Origin: JANXSS01 sp040385645 | GTDB taxonomy: Bacteria > Pseudomonadota > Gammaproteobacteria > Burkholderiales > Burkholderiaceae_D | Length of the DNA stretch: 31,218 nt | Assembly: GCA_040385645.1 (NCBI GenBank) | Contig: JAZKGZ010000009.1 | Location: forward strand, 1 to 31,218 | Direction: 5' to 3' | Shown here: positions 1 to 7,257 of the stretch, piece after piece | How the letters are laid out: every line of letters begins with the position of its first letter | Position numbering within the stretch: position 1 is the first letter of the stretch | Notes under the pieces: generated by a model | Told to the model about the DNA's origin: nothing | Database searches by the model: none | The model's input: the letters and a program-made list of their open reading frames with translations, nothing else | Position numbers and translations under genes: made by a program

Positions 1-55
1 AACCAGCGACCCTTGGCTTCGGAGGCCAATACTCTATCCACTGAGCTACAGCCGC
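1..55 (-). tRNA. tRNA-Arg (anticodon CCG), 3' part cut by the window edge
   Basis: Read on the minus strand from base 55, the sequence folds as a 7-nt acceptor strand (GCGGCTG), TA, a D-stem GCTC/GAGT, and an anticodon stem TTGGC/GCCAA around the loop CTCCGAA. The anticodon is therefore CCG, which reads the arginine codon CGG. The T-arm and the 3' acceptor strand lie beyond base 1. Identity rests on the anticodon and the D-arm only, which are clear. Confidence 0.9.
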
Positions 56-125
56 ATTCGAACTACTAGACTATCGGACTACGGGACAGCAGGCACGAAG
101 GATACCGTTTTTCAACAGGGTCGTC

Positions 126-131
126 TATAAT
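126..131 (+). promoter_or_regulatory. Possible -10 box of the cytochrome c gene
   Basis: A perfect TATAAT lies 47 nt upstream of the chosen cytochrome c start codon at 179. No convincing -35 box is visible at 16-18 bp spacing, so this is a weak promoter call based on the -10 element and its position in the gap between the tRNA-Arg gene and the cytochrome gene. Confidence 0.35.
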
Positions 132-178
132 TAAAGGTTTGGCATGTGGTTGCAATCGAGAACAGCATTGAGGAAATC

Positions 179-1153
179 ATGAGTGACGCGCATAACGAAG
201 AAGGGGCCGGCATCAAGACGCCGAAACAGCTGGCTGCTGCGGTAGCAGCCGCATTTTTGGTACCGATCATCGGTATCGTCTTGCTGGTGCAGTATGTCGT
301 GATCGATCCGACTGGAGGCGCGGGATCGACTGCGCAAACGCCGGAGGCGGTGGTCTCGCGTATTCGCCCGATTGCCGATCGGGATTTTGTACTGAAAGAT
401 GTTAACGCACCGCGTATTTTGCAGACCGGTACGCAAGTGTACACAGCCGCTTGCGCTGCTTGTCATACCGCTGGTGTTGCCGGTGCACCGAAGCTTGGCG
501 ATACGGCTGCCTGGTCAGTGCGGATTGCCAAAGGCTACGACACGCTGGTCAAACATGCGGTGGGCGGCATCGGCGCGATGCCTGCTAAAGGCGGCAACGC
601 CGACTTGGATGACGTCGAAGTTGCCCGGGCAGTTGCTTATATGGGTAATCAGGTCGGAGCAAAATTTGTAGAGCCTGAAGCACCCGCCGCAGCACCAGCG
701 GCAGCGGCGGCCGAAACTGCAACTCCTGCACCGGCTGCAATGCCTGCTGCGGCCAGCCCGGCAGCGAATGTTACGCCACCTGCTGCATCGACAAGCTCTG
801 CGGCTAATGCAGCTCCGGTTATGGCCGTTGCCGCCGCACCTGCCGCTTCAATGTCTGCTGCAACGACACCATCGGCAAAATCTGCTACAGCTGCACTATC
901 AGTCGAAACCGGCAAGAAAATATATGAAAGCGCTTGCGCAGCTTGTCACGGCGCAGGCATTGCGGGCGCGCCGAAATTTGCTGACAAAACCGCATGGGTC
1001 GAGCGCATCAAACAGGGTAATCCGGTGCTTTATGAACATGCGATCAAAGGATATGTCGGTAAAGCTGGGGTAATGCCTGCAAAGGGTGGCTCCAGTGCGT
1101 CGGATGACGAAGTGAAAGCTGCTGTTGATTACATGACAGCGGCGGTGAAATAA
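179..1153 (+). CDS. Membrane-anchored di-haem cytochrome c5-type protein
   Basis: Electron-transfer protein with two class I c-type haem domains, probably anchored in the inner membrane and facing the periplasm. The chosen start at 179 gives 324 residues and is preceded by GAGGA at 170-174; an in-frame ATG at 146 would add 11 residues but lacks this site. Residues about 18-42 form one membrane segment. The first haem motif is CAACH at residues 92-96 with likely axial Met in GAMPAKGG near residue 134. The second is CAACH at 253-257 with Met in GVMPAKGG near the C-terminus. The haem surroundings (CAACH followed by AG(V/I)AGAPK) are nearly identical, suggesting internal duplication. An Ala/Pro-rich linker of about 70 residues (167-235) separates the domains. 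It resembles the cytochrome c5/CccA family of betaproteobacteria; the redox partner cannot be read from the sequence. Single-gene unit with its own terminator. Confidence 0.9.
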   Translation: MSDAHNEEGAGIKTPKQLAAAVAAAFLVPIIGIVLLVQYVVIDPTGGAGSTAQTPEAVVSRIRPIADRDFVLKDVNAPRILQTGTQVYTAACAACHTAGVAGAPKLGDTAAWSVRIAKGYDTLVKHAVGGIGAMPAKGGNADLDDVEVARAVAYMGNQVGAKFVEPEAPAAAPAAAAAETATPAPAAMPAAASPAANVTPPAASTSSAANAAPVMAVAAAPAASMSAATTPSAKSATAALSVETGKKIYESACAACHGAGIAGAPKFADKTAWVERIKQGNPVLYEHAIKGYVGKAGVMPAKGGSSASDDEVKAAVDYMTAAVK

Positions 1154-1179
1154 CCACGTGGCCTATTCGGAAATATAAA

Positions 1180-1206
1180 AGCCAGCTGCCTAAGCTGGCT
1201 TTTTTT
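1180..1206 (+). terminator. Rho-independent terminator of the cytochrome c gene
   Basis: A perfect 8-bp stem (AGCCAGCT at 1180-1187 with AGCTGGCT at 1193-1200) encloses the loop GCCTA and runs into a T tract ending at 1206. It starts 26 nt after the cytochrome stop codon. The minus-strand side has a weaker T-rich tail, so it may also stop transcription coming from the right. Confidence 0.85.
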
Positions 1207-1271
1207 ACGGCCGACAATTTCGCAAACCAGTACAACTAAGCTAGCTGACGGCTTGTTAACTCAATAACTTG

Positions 1272-1718
1272 TCAGCGTGCGTCTGGATCAAGGTAGTTCG
1301 GATAAGCCGCCATTGCATTTTCCGCATCCTGCGTCGCTCGTCTACGTTGCCACAGCAGATACGCTCCACCGGACACTGCAGCCAGTATTCCTGCGCCTTT
1401 CATTAGTGGCTTTCCAAGATTGCGGCGCTTGATGATCGAGTAAGCAGTTGCAGCAAGAGGTAGATAACGCGTTAGGTTATTGCGCACGTTGCCGGCTGTA
1501 AGGCCACTACTTTGCAGCATGTGCTCTACCTTGTCGGAGGCAGCACTCGTAAGGTGGGATACTGCGCTTTTGGCGAGGCGATCGACGTGTAGATTGGTGC
1601 GAACGATATCGATCGATCGGTCCGCTTCGCGTCGGCGGGTAGCACCTTGTGCGATCAATGCCTTTTTACGTTCGTCGAAAGAAAGCTCATTACTTCCATT
1701 ATTCTTGCTATCGGTCAT
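1272..1718 (-). CDS. Small membrane-associated protein of the yqjD-yqjE cluster
   Basis: A 148-residue protein that I do not recognise as a named family. The first ~75 residues are charged and helical-looking (FDERKKALIAQGATRRREADRS region). A hydrophobic stretch at about residues 108-126 (GAGILAAVSGGAYLLW), followed by RRR, looks like a membrane helix with a positive inside flank. The ATG is 11 nt after the stop of the upstream holin-like gene, and no strong ribosome site is seen. It is the last gene of a three-gene minus-strand unit with a YqjE-like and a DUF883/YqjD-like protein. It occupies the position of yqjK in enterobacteria, but homology to YqjK is not evident, so the symbol is withheld. 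A role in envelope or ribosome-membrane association under stress is inference from neighbours. Confidence 0.75.
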   Translation of the reverse strand: MTDSKNNGSNELSFDERKKALIAQGATRRREADRSIDIVRTNLHVDRLAKSAVSHLTSAASDKVEHMLQSSGLTAGNVRNNLTRYLPLAATAYSIIKRRNLGKPLMKGAGILAAVSGGAYLLWQRRRATQDAENAMAAYPNYLDPDAR

Positions 1719-1729
1719 GAGGCATTACC

Positions 1730-2143
1730 CTATAACAGCGCGTCGCGGTCGCGTCGCAATTCGGCCAATGTGGCAGGAATCGACAGTTTGCCCGGGCCGA
1801 GCAAGCTTTTGGCATAAAACACCGCACCTACTGCAATGGCGGTAAAGGCGGCAGCCATGATGAGCAATATCTTTCCACCCAATGCATCCCAACTTACGTA
1901 GACGATCAATACAGTCCAATACGCCAGACCGAATAAAGCTGCTACCACCGCCGAGACGCCGAGAATAAGTAACTTCACGACGTTTGCACGTACCTGGCCT
2001 AGCTCGAGCATCGCAAGTTGCGCACGATTATTCAACAGGCCTGCCAAATTGCGCCATGCGCCGTTTAAGCCAGTGAGTAAACCGGGCGAATCGGGTGCGG
2101 TCATGTGGGGTGCAGCCATGTGAGGAGATTGGGGATCGATCAC
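1730..2143 (-). CDS. YqjE-like membrane protein, phage holin superfamily III fold
   Basis: A 137-residue protein with two adjacent hydrophobic helices at about residues 57-83 (LLILGVSAVVAALFGLAYW...) and 91-110 (LLIMAAAFTAIAVGAVFYA), preceded by an amphipathic stretch with LNNRAQLAMLELGQ. This layout is typical of the Holin-X/DUF1469 family that includes YqjE. The start is a GTG at 2143 preceded at 5 nt by AAGG; in-frame ATGs further in have no ribosome site. The upstream DUF883 gene ends 7 nt before it and its stop codon overlaps the ribosome site, so the two are translationally close. In enterobacteria yqjD, yqjE and yqjK form a similar unit. The family name refers to fold, not to demonstrated lysis. 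Confidence 0.8.
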   Translation of the reverse strand: MIDPQSPHMAAPHMTAPDSPGLLTGLNGAWRNLAGLLNNRAQLAMLELGQVRANVVKLLILGVSAVVAALFGLAYWTVLIVYVSWDALGGKILLIMAAAFTAIAVGAVFYAKSLLGPGKLSIPATLAELRRDRDALL

Positions 2144-2150
2144 GATAGCC

Positions 2151-2456
2151 TTACTTACGTGCGGCGAGGAGCATGCCGACTACGACACCGGCAATAGCTG
2201 AAATGGCGACCGATTTCCAAGGGTTTTCTTGTACATACATATCCGTGGATTCAGCCATTTCTTTGCCGGTTTCCATTGCAGCGGCTTGTACCTCGTGGGC
2301 GCGGGTGAGTGCCGAGTCCAACAAATTCGAGCCTTGGGTGCGCAGCATATCGGCCTTTTCGCCGGTGGCACTCGTCGCTTGGCGAAACAAATCTTGTGCA
2401 TCCTGCAATAGCGTTTTCATGTCGGTGCGAGCGGTTTTAAGGTTGGACTGCATCAT
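2151..2456 (-). CDS. DUF883 family protein (ElaB/YqjD-like), C-tail-anchored
   Basis: A 101-residue protein with a long N-terminal charged helix (about residues 5-75) and one C-terminal membrane helix in NPWKSVAISAIAGVVVGMLL followed by AARK. This is the DUF883/ElaB/YqjD architecture. In E. coli, YqjD is an inner-membrane protein that binds stationary-phase ribosomes through its N-terminal part; that function is transferred by family only. The first of two adjacent ATGs (2456) is preferred because AGGAG lies 9 nt upstream. It is first in a three-gene operon with the YqjE-like and unknown membrane proteins. Palindromes lie in its upstream region at 2493-2527. Confidence 0.85.
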   Translation of the reverse strand: MMQSNLKTARTDMKTLLQDAQDLFRQATSATGEKADMLRTQGSNLLDSALTRAHEVQAAAMETGKEMAESTDMYVQENPWKSVAISAIAGVVVGMLLAARK

Positions 2457-2492
2457 GATGTGTAGCTCCTAGAACAAAGATGGTTTCGTGCG

Positions 2493-2527
2493 CCGTAATA
2501 GAATTTTACGGTACTGTACTTACAGTA
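2493..2527 (-). promoter_or_regulatory. Two abutting palindromes upstream of the DUF883 operon
   Basis: CCGTAA (2493-2498) and TTACGG (2506-2511) form a 6-bp inverted repeat with a 7-nt centre. Directly next to it, TACTGTA (2512-2518) and TACAGTA (2521-2527) form a perfect 7-bp inverted repeat with a 2-nt centre. Both lie 37-71 nt upstream of the DUF883 start, where a promoter or operator is expected. The second contains CTGT...ACAG but with only 4 nt between, so it is not a canonical LexA box. The binding factor is unknown. Confidence 0.4.
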
Positions 2528-2591
2528 GACGCAATCAAAACAGGGCTCCGTGCGCCAGCCAACATAATGTCATCTTTGCATTGCTTTGTTG

Positions 2592-4022
2592 TCATGCTGT
2601 TGCGCGTATCGGACCTTGCAGATCTTCTTGCAGAGCACGCAATGCCGTACGTAATCCTTCCTCCACAACAGGATGATAAAACGGCATTTCCAACATCGCC
2701 GATACGGTCATTTCGCTCTGCAGAGCCCAGGCCATCAAATGCGCCAAATGCTCGGCGCGCGGGCCGCATATTTCAGCACCAAGGAAACGGCCGCTGCCGC
2801 GCTCGGCATACACACGCAACAGGCCATGATTTTGTAGCATTACACGGCTGCGGCCTTGGTTGCGGAAACCGACCTCGCCAATGGCGTGGCTGTTGGCTGC
2901 AATAGTCGTAAAACCTGCACCGACGACGGCCATTTGCGGGTCGGTGAATGCAATGGCTAGTGGTACCCTTCGCAGGCCCGGGCGCACATCCGGATAACGG
3001 CCGGCATTGTCGCCGGCGATGCGTCCCTGATCGACCGCTTCGTGCAACACCGGCCGCTCGCTCGTCACATCGCCAGCGATGAAAATCGCACTCGTGCCGC
3101 ATTGCATTGTGTGACTGTCGAAAACCGGTATACCACGTTCGTCGAGCGCCAAACCGCTCTCGGCAAGGGATAATTGTGCAATTGCGGGCTTTCGCCCGGA
3201 TGCTGCCAGTACCAGGCTGAATTGCTCGGTCTGCTGGTTAGTTTGCTGCTTGGTGCGCTCGTCGTCGCTTCGGCTGGCCCATGTGAGAGCGACGCCTGCA
3301 CCGGAGCGCGTTGCGCTCGACAACTCAACATTCAAACGTAGGTCCAGCTCTGCGCCGAGGGTTGCATGGGCGGCTGCGAGTACGGTCGGATCTTTTATGC
3401 CAGCCAACTGCGCGCTACGCCCGAAAAACGCAACCCGCACGCCCAGACGGTGTAATGCCTGACCGATTTCCAAACCGACGACGCCAGTGCCGACAACGGC
3501 GACCGATTCCGGCAACTCCTTCCACTCGAATATCTGGTCGCTAGTGACCAACCGGTCGCCGAGGTGCTGCAAAACTACTGGCACATGCGGCTGCGATCCG
3601 GTGGCGATCACGATTTGCCCGGCTTCGACCAGGGTGTGGTCACCTACCTGCAGACGATGCGGACTAAGGAATCGGGCCGGGCCGTGCAATTTATCGGTGT
3701 CGGGCATGTGGTCGATGGTATCTAGAACGAAACCGACGAAGCGGTCGCGCTCGCGCCGTACCCGTGCCATGACTTCACGGCCGTCGATTCGAACCGGCGC
3801 AGTATGTACACCGAATGCCGGCGCAATACCGGCCATGTGCGCAGCTTCCGCTGCAGCGATCAACAGCTTACTGGGCATGCAACCGACTCGGGCGCACGTC
3901 GTGCCGTGGGGGCCGCATTCGATCAGCAATACTTTTTTCCCATGCGAACGGGCGGCGCGGTAAGCCGTGAGGCCGGCACTACCGGCACCGATAACGACCA
4001 CGTCTGCAGTAATGGAATGCAT
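2592..4022 (-). CDS. Dihydrolipoamide dehydrogenase-family flavoprotein disulfide reductase
   Basis: A 476-residue class I pyridine nucleotide-disulfide oxidoreductase. The N-terminal FAD-binding motif is VVVIGAGSAG (residues 8-17). The redox-active disulfide is C43-A-R-V-G-C48 followed by MPSK. A second Rossmann motif (VVGTGVVGLEIG) binds NAD(P)H, IFIAGDV is the second FAD motif, and FYHPVVEE near the C-terminus carries the catalytic His-Glu pair. The family transfers electrons from a dithiol such as dihydrolipoamide to NAD+. The start at 4022 follows GGGGAAG and replaces a longer frame opening at 4064. There are no 2-oxo acid dehydrogenase genes nearby, so the substrate is uncertain; this resembles the stand-alone Lpd paralogues of Burkholderiales rather than a complex-bound E3. 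It follows a lipoprotein gene by 50 nt and may be co-transcribed with it. Confidence 0.88.
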   Translation of the reverse strand: MHSITADVVVIGAGSAGLTAYRAARSHGKKVLLIECGPHGTTCARVGCMPSKLLIAAAEAAHMAGIAPAFGVHTAPVRIDGREVMARVRRERDRFVGFVLDTIDHMPDTDKLHGPARFLSPHRLQVGDHTLVEAGQIVIATGSQPHVPVVLQHLGDRLVTSDQIFEWKELPESVAVVGTGVVGLEIGQALHRLGVRVAFFGRSAQLAGIKDPTVLAAAHATLGAELDLRLNVELSSATRSGAGVALTWASRSDDERTKQQTNQQTEQFSLVLAASGRKPAIAQLSLAESGLALDERGIPVFDSHTMQCGTSAIFIAGDVTSERPVLHEAVDQGRIAGDNAGRYPDVRPGLRRVPLAIAFTDPQMAVVGAGFTTIAANSHAIGEVGFRNQGRSRVMLQNHGLLRVYAERGSGRFLGAEICGPRAEHLAHLMAWALQSEMTVSAMLEMPFYHPVVEEGLRTALRALQEDLQGPIRATA

Positions 4023-4072
4023 CCTGGCTTCCCCAAATACTTTAAGGGAGCCAGTGTAAGCCAAAGCAATCG

Positions 4073-4606
4073 TTATCGATCCATCTGCGGCAGGGCGACC
4101 GAGCGAATCTGGAAACGACCGTCGTTATTGAAGAGCCAGGTTTCGGAGACTTCCAGCCGGCCGTTGCGCAACAGCATTGCTGCCGGCTTCGGAAACGGTG
4201 CAGTAGCGCGCAAGGTTTTTAGAGCCGTCGCTTCGGTAACGCGATCGCGATTGCTGCGCACGATTTCGCTACGCAACAGCTTGCCCTCGGCATCGACCAC
4301 AAACTTGAGCACGACCACTGAACGTAGCAGTGCCTGCGGCCGATCAGGATAGATGTGGGTCGAATTGACCTGGGTAATGCGCAGGGCGAGATCGCGTTTG
4401 TAATCGTCCACGGTGCGCGAGGTGGAAGTACCGTCGCCGGTGGTCTCGACACGGTCGATGTTGGCTAATGCACCGGCAAGCGGTGCCTCGCCGGGTTGTA
4501 CGGGTTTGACCAGCGGCGCTGGCGGTGCGCAGCCGACGAGCAGCAAGATGCAGACAATTAGTGTAAGTGCAGACATTGGTACTGCGCCGATCGACAAGAT
4601 TTTCAT
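4073..4606 (-). CDS. Lipoprotein with TonB C-terminal-like domain
   Basis: A 177-residue protein with a lipoprotein signal peptide (hydrophobic LTLIVCILLLVGC, lipobox LVGC, cleavage before the Cys near residue 26), so it is probably a lipid-anchored envelope protein. The mature part contains a TonB-C-like pattern: a YPDRPQALLRS segment, then VVVLKFVVDAEGKLLRSEIVRSN, then ALKTLRATAPFPKP. TonB_C domains contact outer-membrane receptors or act as periplasmic modules. This one lacks the usual TonB membrane/Pro-rich parts, so it is not a standard TonB. The start at 4606 is preceded by AGGAG at good spacing; an upstream ATG at 4639 is less likely. It lies 50 nt upstream of the flavoprotein gene. 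Confidence 0.75.
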   Translation of the reverse strand: MKILSIGAVPMSALTLIVCILLLVGCAPPAPLVKPVQPGEAPLAGALANIDRVETTGDGTSTSRTVDDYKRDLALRITQVNSTHIYPDRPQALLRSVVVLKFVVDAEGKLLRSEIVRSNRDRVTEATALKTLRATAPFPKPAAMLLRNGRLEVSETWLFNNDGRFQIRSVALPQMDR

Positions 4607-4687
4607 GATGCGCTCCTGTTCGGTAGTGCACAAAGGCAACTGTCCAACGAAGTGTGCATGATTTTGTTGCCTAAAGCAAAGACAGTC

Positions 4688-5674
4688 TCAACTGTTTAAT
4701 TCGAAATGTCGATGTTTGCGAAATTGTTCGGTCGCTGCAACCAATGCGCGTGCGATATCCGGCTCGAAACCCGCATGCCCCGCCGCACCGATCATTTGCC
4801 ACTGGGCTTGCGGCCAAGCCCGATGTAAGCGAAAAGCAGAAACCGGTGGACACACCACATCGTATCGGCCCTGGATGATGATCGCCGGCAGGTGAGCAAT
4901 CCGTGGCACGTCGCGCAGCAACTGGCCTGGAGCCAGAAACCCGCCGTTCAAAAAATAATGTGCTTCTAGGCGACCGACACCGAGGCTGACTGGATCGGAA
5001 CTGAACTCGGCGATGGCTTCCAGGTTCGGGTGCAGATATAGACATCGGCCTTCGTAACGGCTCCAGGCACGCGCAGCCGGCGTGTAAATTGCTGCATCTT
5101 GCGAGAACAGCCGACGCCCATACGCTTGTAACAGATCGTGCCGCTCGGCAGTGGGCAAGAGCTCGACGAATTCGGCATGCACCTCCGGGAAGAATTGTTC
5201 CATGCCGTACAAAAACTAATCGATTTCGGTGCGGCTACAAAGAAAGATACCGCGCAAAATGAAGCCGAGACAGCACGTTGGATGCGTCTGCCCGTAAGCC
5301 AGCGCCAGGGTCGAACCCCATGAGCCACCGAACACCAGCCATTGGTCGATGTTGAGCAAACGTCGCAACCGCTCGATATCATCGACGAGCAACTGTGTCG
5401 TATTAGATCGGTATTCGCCCAACGGCGTCGAACGGCCGGCACCCCGCTGGTCGAACAGGACGATACGATAATAAGCAGGATCGAAAAACTGGCGATGGCG
5501 CGGCGAGGTACCGCTACCCGGGCCGCCATGCAGAAATAGCACGGGAACACCGTTGGGATTACCGCTTTCTTCCCAATACAACGAGTGCAGGTCGTCGACG
5601 GCAAGCATGCCATCGCGAAAAGGCGTAATCGCTGGAAACAGGATCTGATCCAGGACGTGGTCGGTGATCGGCAT
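4688..5674 (-). pseudogene. pip: Prolyl aminopeptidase (proline iminopeptidase) interrupted by an in-frame amber codon
   Basis: An alpha/beta-hydrolase of peptidase family S33 that normally removes N-terminal proline from peptides in the cytoplasm. The N-terminal half has the oxyanion motif HGGPGSGTS, FDQRGAGRS and the nucleophile elbow GGSWGS. The C-terminal half has the catalytic Asp region GRYDVVCPP and the catalytic His in GAAGHAGFEP. Both halves are in the same frame but are split by TAG at 5216-5218, exactly where family members have Trp in an EIDWF-like segment (here EID-stop-FLYG). A single TGG-to-TAG change explains the break, and the rest of the gene is intact. The total of about 328 codons is close to the normal ~315-320. 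The start at 5674 has AGAAGG just upstream with short spacing. A sequencing error or amber suppression is possible but not evidenced. Confidence 0.88.
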
Positions 5675-5856
5675 GCCTTCTGACTGTGGAAATTTGAATG
5701 TGACCAAACAAATTATAACCGTGCCTGCAGGCAATTACCTTTTTGATTCGGCAGGAATATCTAGTCATCGCCGCGAAACTATTGTAGACTTCTGCCGCTT
5801 CAGGTGTCGCGTCGCATTTACATTGCATATGCGCGGCATCGTTTCACCGGTCACAA

Positions 5857-5933
5857 GGAGTGGTAGTTCAGTTGGTTAGAATACCGGCCTGTCACGCCGG
5901 GGGTCGCGGGTTCGAGTCCCGTCCACTCCGCCA
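5857..5933 (+). tRNA. tRNA-Asp (anticodon GTC)
   Basis: A complete 77-nt tRNA. The acceptor stem GGAGTGG (5857-5863) pairs with CCACTCC (5923-5929), followed by G and an encoded CCA (5931-5933). The anticodon stem CCGGC/GCCGG encloses CTGTCAC, giving anticodon GTC for aspartate. The T-arm GCGGGTTCGAGTCCCGT is standard. It is followed at once by a strong terminator. Confidence 0.97.
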
Positions 5934-5940
5934 ATTATGC

Positions 5941-5966
5941 AAAAAGCCCGAGAAATCGGGCTTTTT
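5941..5966 (+). terminator. Bidirectional Rho-independent terminator after tRNA-Asp
   Basis: A perfect 11-bp stem, AAAAAGCCCGA (5941-5951) with TCGGGCTTTTT (5956-5966), closes a GAAA loop. T tracts on both strands allow it to end the tRNA-Asp transcript (plus strand) and possibly transcripts from the right (minus strand). Confidence 0.9.
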
Positions 5967-6196
5967 GTTTTTGCGACTGCTTCTAAGATGGCCACTGTAC
6001 TGTCAAACTTCGTATTTAATGGGCCAGCAATGCCTGGACTTTCCCTGCTTAGGTGGACATTCCTGCCCTACAATTTAGCCAACCCTATCATCGCATCAAC
6101 AACATCTCTGATTTCGTTTTCATGATCACGAAAATTTTTTCAAAAAACAAAAATCTATGTGCATCTACAATGACCAACACTTGCTCGCTCTAATTA

Positions 6197-6487
6197 TCAA
6201 GCATGCAAAATCTTAAGCGCTACATCTGGCTCAGTTAGTACTATTTTCAGTAGGGCAGCAGCCGGCCCAGTAGGATTACGGCGGTGCTGCTCCCAGTTTT
6301 GAAGCGTTTTTATGCTGACACGCATTAGCTTCGCAAATTCGCTTTGAGAAAGACCAATTTTTTCACGCACTGCTTTGACATCAGCCGGCGTTATTGTAAA
6401 ACGGCGTGAAGCAGGGGTTTCTCCATCGGCGATTTTTTTGGCTTCCCTTAAGCTCTGCACCAGATCATCAAACAAATTTTGTTCCAT
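6197..6487 (-). CDS. higA2: HigA2-type XRE antitoxin of a type II toxin-antitoxin pair
   Basis: DNA-binding antitoxin that neutralises the toxin encoded just upstream and probably represses the operon. It has 96 residues from the start at 6487, which is preferred because AAGGAG is 8 nt upstream; another ATG at 6493 overlaps the toxin stop as ATGA and would be only 2 nt from AAGGAG. An N-terminal toxin-binding tail (about 1-35) is followed by a Cro/C1-type helix-turn-helix in VREKIGLSQSEFAKLMRVS and IKTLQNWEQ. The layout and sequence match the HigA2/NadS group known from Vibrio cholerae HigBA2. The toxin-first gene order is the signature of hig systems. The symbol is by resemblance. Confidence 0.88.
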   Translation of the reverse strand: MEQNLFDDLVQSLREAKKIADGETPASRRFTITPADVKAVREKIGLSQSEFAKLMRVSIKTLQNWEQHRRNPTGPAAALLKIVLTEPDVALKILHA

Positions 6488-6489
6488 CG

Positions 6490-6801
6490 TCATAGCTCCT
6501 TAACAAATTCACGCAGCAAGGCGGTTTCCCGGTCGGTAAGCGTATCCTTTTTAGACTTCGGATAAATCAGTAACATGTAAATCTGCCCATCATTTCGCAG
6601 CCAGTAATAAATGACGCGGACTCCACCGCTTTTGCCACGTCCAGGCAATGCATAACGCAACTTACGGATTCCACCGCCACCTTTGAGAACGTCGCCACGC
6701 TCGGGATTTTCTACCAAGTCACTCTGAAGGCCAGCGTACTCGTCATCCGTCAATAAATTGGACAGCAAACGGGTAAAGGTCTGAGTTTCGATGAATTCCA
6801 T
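6490..6801 (-). CDS. higB2: HigB2-type RelE-fold toxin
   Basis: Predicted ribosome-dependent mRNA interferase of the RelE/ParE superfamily. It has 103 residues from the start MEFIETQTF at 6801. Recognisable HigB2 features are the LSDDEY-like LTDDEYAGLQ, PERGDVLKGGGGIRKLRYA, the basic glycine loop GRGKSGGVRVIYYW, and YMLLIYPKSKKDTLTDRE near the end. The toxin stop overlaps the first possible ATG of the antitoxin gene (ATGA), so translation is coupled. Longer upstream starts at 6810 and 6837 would read through the palindromic operator and are not preferred. There is no clear ribosome site before 6801. Confidence 0.88.
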   Translation of the reverse strand: MEFIETQTFTRLLSNLLTDDEYAGLQSDLVENPERGDVLKGGGGIRKLRYALPGRGKSGGVRVIYYWLRNDGQIYMLLIYPKSKKDTLTDRETALLREFVKEL

Positions 6802-6809
6802 ACTGCCCA

Positions 6810-6834
6810 TTATATACGCCATTGGCGTATATAA
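6810..6834 (-). promoter_or_regulatory. Palindromic operator/promoter of the higBA pair
   Basis: TTATATACGCC (6810-6820) and GGCGTATATAA (6824-6834) form a perfect 11-bp inverted repeat with a 3-nt centre. Read on the minus strand, the distal arm ends in TATAAT (6814 to 6809), a perfect -10 box only 7 nt from the toxin ATG. This is where an XRE antitoxin dimer would bind to shut its own promoter. If this -10 is used the mRNA would be leaderless or nearly so. Confidence 0.75.
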
Positions 6835-6837
6835 CAC

Positions 6838-7257
6838 AGCTCTTCTATCCTATGGCTTTTTAAGATTTTTTTATGTCGCTGATCTTTATGCTGTGACGTC
6901 CTTCACTTTCGATCTGCACAGTTACGCATTCGGATGTGGCATTGCGTTTGGTGCGATGAGATGTCGATCAGGGCGCTTTGCCTCGCTCTTGTCCTTAATA
7001 AATTTTGAAAGTTTGCATAGTTGGTATGGCGTTGCCGAGAATTTTTGTGCGGAAGCAACCGCCGCCTAATCTCAGCGCAACAGTCGGCCTGGCTCGCTCC
7101 CTCGATTGCTGGAACAGGCGAGCTCTTCCTGGGTTCCACGCCTTGGGCAAGGTATATCAAGACTGGCCATCCTCTTTGCGCCTGATTGTTGCTCGAATCA
7201 TCTAGTGATCCCACCTTGGTTGGCTTTTTTTCTAGGCCCTGTTGCATCCCTTGGCGG
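6838..7257. other. Non-coding gap between higB2 and the restriction enzyme gene
   Basis: About 420 bp with no frame I can support. A 114-codon minus-strand frame (6903-7247) opens in this region but has no recognisable domain, no good ribosome site and a low-complexity basic composition, so I leave it out. The right part directly follows the stop of the MmeI-like gene. It may include decayed coding DNA but shows no clear repeat or mobile element. Confidence 0.5.

Noticed and set aside
1730..2143. True phage holin and thus a prophage remnant
   Set aside because: No lysis, capsid or integrase genes nearby; the DUF883 partner marks the cellular YqjD-YqjE type module.
2512..2527. LexA (SOS) box upstream of the DUF883 gene
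   Set aside because: CTGT and ACAG are only 4 nt apart; the LexA consensus needs 8 nt between them.
6903..7247. 114-codon open frame between higB2 and the MmeI-like gene
   Set aside because: No domain, no convincing ribosome site, and a composition unlike the neighbouring real genes.
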